From UBA1765 sp045615885 (GTDB taxonomy: Bacteria > Fibrobacterota > Fibrobacteria > Fibrobacterales > Fibrobacteraceae): 52,607 nt of DNA. Made by a program: the position numbers and the translations under genes. A model generated the notes under the pieces. That model had not been told where the DNA came from, did not search any database, and saw only the letters and a list, made by a program, of their open reading frames with translations. This document shows positions 48,366 through 52,607 of the stretch, one piece after another; position 1 is the stretch's first letter, and the number at the start of each line of letters is the position of its first letter. The stretch lies in the NCBI GenBank assembly GCA_045615885.1, contig JAZLFR010000023.1:1-52607 (forward strand), in the 5' to 3' direction.

Positions 48366-48974
48366 ATGTCAGAACAAGAGCAAAAACAGGAAAATTCCGC
48401 AGAAGACATCATTCGCGAAGCTGAAAAGGCTGCAAACGAACAGGCAACGGAACAGACTGCAGAACAAGCAGAATCCGTAGAAACTGCCGAAAATGCAGAA
48501 CCAGCCGCAGAAGAAGCCCCGTCTGCAGAAGAACTGCTCAAAAACGAACTCGCTGCAGCAAACGACCGCTATGTTCGCCTTATGGCCGAATTCGACAACT
48601 ACCGCCGCCGCACGGCCAACGAACAGCTCGCCATCATCGAAACGGCAAACGGCAAGCTCCTCGAAAAGCTCAGCGAAGTGCTCGACAACTTTGAACGCGC
48701 CTTTGCCGACGAAAACAAGGCCAAGGACCTCGAAGGCTTCGAAAAGGGCATGCAGATGATCCACAACCAGTTTGCAAAGATCCTTACAGATGCTGGCCTC
48801 GTCCAGATTGACCCGACCGGCGAGCCGTTCGACCCCACAATCCACGAAGCCCTCATGAACCAGCCTTCCGAAACCGTACCGGAAGGGAATGTGGTTCTTA
48901 CCTTCCAGAAGGGCTACAAAATCAAGGAAAAGCTCCTCAAGACTGCAAAAGTGATTGTTTCTTCTGGCAAATAA
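48366..48974 (+). CDS. grpE: Nucleotide exchange factor GrpE
   Basis: 202 residues. GrpE releases ADP from DnaK. The first 60 residues are acidic and Gln/Ala-rich, the next are a long helix with coiled-coil pattern (LLKNELAAANDRYVRLMAEFDNYRRRT), and the C-terminal beta domain has DPTGEPFDPTIHEALMNQP and EGNVVLTFQKGYKIKEKLLKTAKVIVSS, the GrpE signature. AGAGG lies 6 nt before the ATG. It is the first gene of the grpE-dnaK-dnaJ set but has its own sigma-54 promoter. dnaK follows after 150 bp with another. Confidence 0.95.
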   Translation: MSEQEQKQENSAEDIIREAEKAANEQATEQTAEQAESVETAENAEPAAEEAPSAEELLKNELAAANDRYVRLMAEFDNYRRRTANEQLAIIETANGKLLEKLSEVLDNFERAFADENKAKDLEGFEKGMQMIHNQFAKILTDAGLVQIDPTGEPFDPTIHEALMNQPSETVPEGNVVLTFQKGYKIKEKLLKTAKVIVSSGK

Positions 48975-48980
48975 AACTTT

Positions 48981-49004
48981 TTCAAAATGAAACAAACGCA
49001 CTGG
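48981..49004 (+). promoter_or_regulatory. Shared upstream block of dnaK, candidate sigma-54 activator site
   Basis: TTCA-AAA-TGAAACAAA, two bases, CACTGG, the counterpart of 48250-48273. Its offset to the -24 element (57 bp from TGAA to TGGCACG) is 9 bp longer than at grpE (48 bp), close to one helical turn. Confidence 0.5.
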
Positions 49005-49044
49005 CAAACCCAAAAATCTGTAAAAAATCGCCAAAAAGGAAGTT

Positions 49045-49061
49045 TGGCACGGGCTTTGCTT
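49045..49061 (+). promoter_or_regulatory. Sigma-54 promoter of dnaK
   Basis: TGGCACG-GGCT-TTGCTT matches the -24/-12 consensus. The predicted start is near 49071, leaving a leader of about 54 nt before the ATG at 49125. Confidence 0.8.
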
Positions 49062-49124
49062 AAAGAGGGTGCGAAATAGAGCCCACATAAACGGGCAAAC
49101 GAAATTTTAAATAGGAGACTCATT

Positions 49125-51023
49125 ATGAGCAAGATTATTGGTATCGACCTTGGCACAACAAACAGCTGCGTTTCCGTTATGGAAGGCGGCAAGCCGGTTG
49201 TAATCGCTAATGCGGAAGGTTTCCGCACCACCCCGTCTATCGTTGCCTTTGGCAAGAGCGGCGAACGCCTCGTTGGCCATGTCGCCAAGCGCCAGGCTAT
49301 CACCAACCCAGAAAAGACCATTTATTCCATCAAGCGCTTCATGGGCCGCACCGCTGGCGAATGCTCCGCAGCAGAAAAGAACATGCCGTACCAGTTGGTC
49401 GGCACTGGTACTGACCCGGTCCGCGTCCAGATCGACGACAAGCAGTTCGCTCCGCCAGAAATTTCTGCAGCAGTTCTCCAGACCATGAAGAAGATTGCTG
49501 AAGATTACCTCGGCGAAACCGTTTCCCAGGCAGTCATCACTGTCCCGGCCTACTTCAACGATGCACAGCGCCAGGCAACAAAGGACGCCGGCAAGATCGC
49601 TGGTCTCGAAGTTCTCCGTATCGTGAACGAACCTACTGCAGCAGCTCTTGCATACGGCCTCGACTCCAAGAAGAGCGAAAAGGTCGCCGTGTATGACCTC
49701 GGTGGCGGTACCTTCGATATTTCCATCCTCGAAATCGATGACGGCATGTTCTCTGTGAAGTCCACAAACGGCGACACCATGCTCGGCGGCGACAACTTCG
49801 ACGAAGTCATCATCGACTGGATCAACGACGAATTCAAGAAAGAAAATCCGTCCATCGACCTCAAGAAAGACAAGATGGCTCTCCAGCGCTTGAAGGACGC
49901 TGCAGAAAAGGCAAAGATCGACCTTTCCGCAACAACAAGCACAAACATCAACTTGCCGTTCATCACTGCTGACGCTACCGGCCCGAAGCACTTGGACCTC
50001 ACCCTCAGCCGTGCAAAGTTCGACCAGCTCACAGCACACCTCGTGGAACGTTCCATGGAACCGTGCCGCAAGGCAATTGCCGACTCCGGTCTCAGCATGT
50101 CTGAAATCGACGAAGTGATCCTCGTTGGCGGTTCTACACGAATTCCGGCAGTTCAGGAAGCTGTAAAGAAGTTCTTTGGCAAGGATCCGAACAAGACCGT
50201 GAACCCGGACGAAGTCGTTGCCATCGGTGCAGCAGTCCAGGGCGCAGTGCTTAGCGGCGACTCCGCAGTGAAGGATGTGCTCCTCCTCGACGTTACTCCG
50301 CTTTCCCTCGGTATCGAAACTCTCGGTGGCGTCATGACAAAGCTCATCGAACGCAACACCACAATCCCGACCAAGAAGAGCCAGGTATTCTCTACCGCAG
50401 AAGACAACCAGCCGGCAGTTACCATTCACGTGCTCCAGGGCGAACGCCAGTTTGCCCGCGACAACCGCACCCTCGGCAAGTTCGACCTTACCGACCTTCC
50501 GAAGAAGCCGCGCGGCGTTCCGCAGATCGAAGTTACATTCGACATCGACGCAAACGGCATCGTGCATGTTTCTGCAAAGGACAAGGAAACTGGCAAGGAA
50601 CAGTCCATCAAGATTACTTCTTCCAGCGGCCTTTCTGAAGACGAAATCAACAAGATGGTCAAGGACGCAGAAGCCAACGCCCAGAAGGACAAGGAAGCTC
50701 GTGAACTCGTAGATGTCAAGAACCAGGCTGAACAGATGGCATACCAGGCAGAAAGCCAGCTCAAGGAAATCGGCGACAAGATCCCGGCAGATACCAAGAG
50801 CCAGCTCCAGGCAGCCATCGACGAAATCAAGGCCAAGAAGGACAACGGCACCAAGGAAGAAATCAAGGCAGCAATGGACAAGCTCCAGAACATGCTCAGT
50901 TCCATGGCCCAGGCCGCAGGCGCTGCCGGTGCACAGCCGGGCCCGCAGCCAGGTGCTTCCGAACAGCCGAAGAGCGACAAGGGCGAAGGTCCGGAAGTTG
51001 TCGACGCTGAAGTAGTTGACTAA
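49125..51023 (+). CDS. dnaK: Chaperone DnaK (Hsp70)
   Basis: 632 residues, full length. The nucleotide-binding domain has IIGIDLGTTNSCVSVMEGG, VYDLGGGTFDISILEI and ILVGGSTRIPAVQE; the substrate domain begins near DVTPLSLGIETLGGVMTKLI and the helical lid follows. The tail is Gly/Ala/Pro/Gln-rich and ends in EVVDAEVVD, near the usual EEV-D type end. It folds and protects proteins with DnaJ and GrpE. AGGAGA precedes the ATG. A sigma-54 promoter and a shared upstream block lie in front, and a terminator-like hairpin at 51108-51143 follows, so dnaJ may be a separate unit. Confidence 0.98.
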   Translation: MSKIIGIDLGTTNSCVSVMEGGKPVVIANAEGFRTTPSIVAFGKSGERLVGHVAKRQAITNPEKTIYSIKRFMGRTAGECSAAEKNMPYQLVGTGTDPVRVQIDDKQFAPPEISAAVLQTMKKIAEDYLGETVSQAVITVPAYFNDAQRQATKDAGKIAGLEVLRIVNEPTAAALAYGLDSKKSEKVAVYDLGGGTFDISILEIDDGMFSVKSTNGDTMLGGDNFDEVIIDWINDEFKKENPSIDLKKDKMALQRLKDAAEKAKIDLSATTSTNINLPFITADATGPKHLDLTLSRAKFDQLTAHLVERSMEPCRKAIADSGLSMSEIDEVILVGGSTRIPAVQEAVKKFFGKDPNKTVNPDEVVAIGAAVQGAVLSGDSAVKDVLLLDVTPLSLGIETLGGVMTKLIERNTTIPTKKSQVFSTAEDNQPAVTIHVLQGERQFARDNRTLGKFDLTDLPKKPRGVPQIEVTFDIDANGIVHVSAKDKETGKEQSIKITSSSGLSEDEINKMVKDAEANAQKDKEARELVDVKNQAEQMAYQAESQLKEIGDKIPADTKSQLQAAIDEIKAKKDNGTKEEIKAAMDKLQNMLSSMAQAAGAAGAQPGPQPGASEQPKSDKGEGPEVVDAEVVD

Positions 51024-51027
51024 TACA

Positions 51028-51067
51028 AGACGAGAGAACGGCGCTACGCGCCTACAGACGAGAGACG
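51028..51067 (+). repeat. GACGAGAGAACGGC hairpin repeat, copy C
   Basis: AGACGAGAGAACGG, then GGCGC-TAC-GCGCC (perfect 5-bp stem, sharing the last GG), then TACAGACGAGAGACG. It lies 5 bp after the dnaK stop. An inverse-oriented run of the same words (TCTCGTCTTTCGTCTC and so on) closes the gap before dnaJ at 51226-51256. Confidence 0.6.
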
Positions 51068-51107
51068 TTCAACCCACATCTCTCATCTGGAAATCTCTCA
51101 TTCAAAC

Positions 51108-51143
51108 AGGATTCGCCTGCAAAAATGCAGGCAATCCTTTTTG
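51108..51143 (+). terminator. Terminator of dnaK
   Basis: AGGATT-C-GCCTGCA (51108-51121), loop AAAA, TGCAGGC-AATCCT (51126-51138), then TTTTTGC-type tail. One bulged C interrupts the stem. Confidence 0.75.
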
Positions 51144-51225
51144 CTTAAAATAGGCGTTTGCGCTTATTTATGTAAGTAAAAAAATTTACCGTCGAAGAGA
51201 TCGGTTTCGAAATACTCTAGGTTCA

Positions 51226-51256
51226 CCTCTCGTCTTTCGTCTCTCGTCTCTCGTCT
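51226..51256 (-). repeat. TCGTCTY run, inverse-oriented part of the GACGAGAGACG repeat
   Basis: CTCTCGTCTTTCGTCTC, then TCGTCTCTCGTCT. On the minus strand it reads AGACGAGAGACGAGAGACG, the arm of the GACGAGAGAACGGC repeat multiplied. It ends 23 bp before the dnaJ ATG, in the leader region. Confidence 0.5.
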
Positions 51257-51259
51257 AAA

Positions 51260-51272
51260 GCTCCAAAGGAGC
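51260..51272 (+). promoter_or_regulatory. Hairpin over the dnaJ ribosome binding site
   Basis: GCTCC (51260-51264), loop AAA, GGAGC (51268-51272). The right arm contains GGAG of the ribosome binding site AAAGGAG, 8 nt before the ATG at 51280. A short stem of this kind could open with heat, but no experiment supports this. An alternative pairing is AGCTC (51259-51263) with GAGCT (51273-51277). Confidence 0.35.
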
Positions 51273-51279
51273 GAGCTAT

Positions 51280-52431
51280 ATGGCAGATAAAAGAGATTAT
51301 TACGAAGTTCTAGGCGTTGCAAAGGATGCTAGCGCCGACGAGCTCAAGCGAGCCTACAGAAAACTCGCCGTAAAATACCACCCGGACAAAAACCCGGGCG
51401 ACAAGGTTGCAGAAGAAAAGTTCAAGGAAGCTGCAGAAGCTTACGATGTTCTATCGAACCCGGAAAAGCGCAAGAACTACGACCAGTTCGGTTTCAACGC
51501 ACCTGGTGGCGGTTTTGGCGGTGGAGGCTTCGGTGGCGGGGGCTTCTCGTTCGAAGACATATTCAGCCAGTTCGGCGACATCTTCGGCGGTGGCTTTGGT
51601 GGTTTCGGTGGCGGCAGCCGTTCCCGCGGCGGAGCTCGCCGTTCCGGGCCGCCTCGCGGCAATGACCTGCAGATTAAGGTAGCCTTGACATACAAGGAAA
51701 TTTTTTCGGGCACCACGAAGAAGGTCAAGCTCAAACGCTACAAGGCTTGTGAAACCTGTAACGGCAAGGGCGGCGAAAGCACAAAAACTTGCGACACCTG
51801 CAAGGGCGCTGGCAAGGTTCGCCGCGTAACGCAGTCGTTCTTCCAGATGGTTACCGAATCCGTTTGCCCGACCTGCAACGGCATGGGCGAAGTCGTAAGC
51901 AATCCGTGCAAGGCGTGCGGTGGCGAAGGCCGCAAGCACGAAGAAGAAGTCATCCAGGTCAAGATTCCAGAAGGCGTTAGCGAAGGCCAGTATCTTACGC
52001 TTCGCGGCGAAGGAAACTGCGGCCCGCGCGGCGGCGCATGTGGCGACCTGCTAGTCATCATCACCGAAAAGCAAGACGAATTCTTTACCCGCGACGGCGA
52101 CGATCTGCATTGCGAAATCAAGGTTCCAGTCTACAAACTTGCCCTTGGTGGCACGCACCAGGTGCCGACTGTTGACGGCGAATCAATCAACATCAAGCTC
52201 GGCGCAGGCACTCAGCCTGGTAGCCGCCTGCGCATTCGCGAACAGGGTTTGCCACCCCTCCAGGGGCGCGGCGATCGCGGTAGCCTCTACGTTGATGTTC
52301 AGGTAGAAATTCCAAAGGATCTTTCTAGCGAAGAAAAGGAACTCTACCAGAAGCTTGCGGAACTTCGCAAAGACAAGGACACCGCTTCCGAAGAATCGTT
52401 CCTTGACAAAGTGAAGAGCTTCTTCTCGTAA
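51280..52431 (+). CDS. dnaJ: Chaperone DnaJ (Hsp40, type I)
   Basis: 383 residues, full length. The J domain (1-70) has the HPD motif in KYHPDKNPGD; a Gly/Phe region follows (GGGFGGGGFGGGGF); four zinc repeats CETCNGKG, CDTCKGAG, CPTCNGMG and CKACGGEG (about 150-215) and the C-terminal substrate domain complete a type I DnaJ. It delivers substrates to DnaK and stimulates its ATPase. It lies 256 bp after dnaK behind a terminator and a repeat region. I see no sigma-54 site in front of it. The ribosome binding site AAAGGAG is partly in a small hairpin. Confidence 0.97.
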   Translation: MADKRDYYEVLGVAKDASADELKRAYRKLAVKYHPDKNPGDKVAEEKFKEAAEAYDVLSNPEKRKNYDQFGFNAPGGGFGGGGFGGGGFSFEDIFSQFGDIFGGGFGGFGGGSRSRGGARRSGPPRGNDLQIKVALTYKEIFSGTTKKVKLKRYKACETCNGKGGESTKTCDTCKGAGKVRRVTQSFFQMVTESVCPTCNGMGEVVSNPCKACGGEGRKHEEEVIQVKIPEGVSEGQYLTLRGEGNCGPRGGACGDLLVIITEKQDEFFTRDGDDLHCEIKVPVYKLALGGTHQVPTVDGESINIKLGAGTQPGSRLRIREQGLPPLQGRGDRGSLYVDVQVEIPKDLSSEEKELYQKLAELRKDKDTASEESFLDKVKSFFS

Positions 52432-52470
52432 ATTAAAGGTCAAAGACCTATGCAAAAGTCGCCGCTCTGA

Positions 52471-52607
52471 TGTGAACCCCGAAAGTTGGACAAAACTTTC
52501 GGGGTTTTCATGTATAAAAAACACACAAAAGAAGAATGGGCAAAAGCCTTGGAGCTCTATCAAGCTGGATACACATCTGTCGCAATAAGTCGAAAAACAG
52601 GTATCGT
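52471..52607 (+). mobile_element. Left end of an IS3/IS150-like insertion sequence (cut by window edge)
   Basis: The sequence from TGTGAACCCCGAAAGTTGGACA resembles the TGTGAAC..CCCAAAAGTTGGACA ends of the IS150 group of IS3. CCCCGAAAGTT (52477-52487) and AACTTTCGGGG (52494-52504) form an 11-bp hairpin at the end. The first transposase ORF starts at 52510. The element's right end lies outside the window. Confidence 0.7.
52510..52607 (+). CDS. IS3-family transposase OrfA, N-terminal part only
   Basis: 33 codons are visible before the window ends (MYKKHTKEEWAKALELY, QAGYTSVAISRKTGI). The pattern of a helix, the turn GYTSVAISRKTG and a following helix is the helix-turn-helix of the OrfA/IS150-type transposase subunit. 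The reading frame is open at the edge, so it is not known whether the gene is intact. Confidence 0.75.
   Translation, partial: MYKKHTKEEWAKALELYQAGYTSVAISRKTGI

Noticed and set aside
48142..49124. CIRCE (HrcA) element before grpE or dnaK
   Set aside because: I looked for TTAGCACTC-N9-GAGTGCTAA or a close form in both leaders and found none.
49107..50567. 486-residue minus-strand ORF opposite dnaK
   Set aside because: Antisense shadow of dnaK; Cys-rich nonsense translation.

Overview
The window looks like a chromosomal segment of a Fibrobacter species or a close relative in Fibrobacterota. This is an inference from several lines: a large secreted GH43 arabinan-active enzyme with a C-terminal sorting tail, many outer-membrane barrels and lipoproteins of no familiar family, moderate GC with AT-rich intergenic regions, tRNA genes without an encoded CCA, and a candidate SOS box resembling (from memory) the TGCNC-N4-GTGCA LexA site of Fibrobacter succinogenes. 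Most of the window is core chromosome. The only clear mobile element is the left end of an IS3/IS150-like insertion sequence cut by the right edge.

Layout. 0-8 kb: a PLP aminotransferase, a Na/phosphate cotransporter, a FadL-type outer-membrane transporter behind a FadR-like palindrome, a tail-anchored STAS protein with a lipoprotein, and an M15 peptidase on the minus strand. 8-13 kb: a three-gene cluster (unknown protein, MoxR-type ATPase, VWA/metallopeptidase-like protein) and a UbiA prenyltransferase. 13-15 kb, minus strand: lipoprotein, tpiA, secG, tRNA-Leu(GAG). 15-20 kb: two convergent secreted-protein genes that overlap, the pncC/cinA-recA pair, a DUF5683-like membrane protein and slyD. 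20-25 kb: a long degenerate repeat region, dnaE and a cyclophilin. 25.6-28.6 kb: the GH43 enzyme.

28.7-35.4 kb is a thiamine operon: TPP riboswitch, thiS, thiF, thiG, a DUF2442 gene, an AT-rich secreted protein, thiH, a membrane GGDEF protein and thiE. The last two are joined by a TAATG overlap. Then come tRNA-Ala(GGC) and leuC-leuD. 37.9-42 kb is a minus-strand operon of two outer-membrane proteins, a 47-residue zinc ribbon, a radical SAM enzyme and an NAT-like enzyme. 42-48 kb has a double-AAA ATPase, a CNNM/CBS transporter and an SppA protease fused to a barrel-like domain. 48.3-52.4 kb is grpE-dnaK-dnaJ.

The most striking observation is regulatory. grpE and dnaK each have a consensus sigma-54 promoter (TGGCACG-N4-TTGCT) and share an upstream block that looks like an activator site, while no CIRCE element is visible. 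Other signals worth attention are: a recurrent TATATT -10-like hexamer, three times placed 6-7 nt before an ATG that lacks a ribosome binding site (probable leaderless mRNAs); families of degenerate intergenic repeats, one with a covarying hairpin; tandem hairpins at 1.5-1.9 kb; and several unusual gene couplings or fusions. No CRISPR array, prophage or rRNA was seen.
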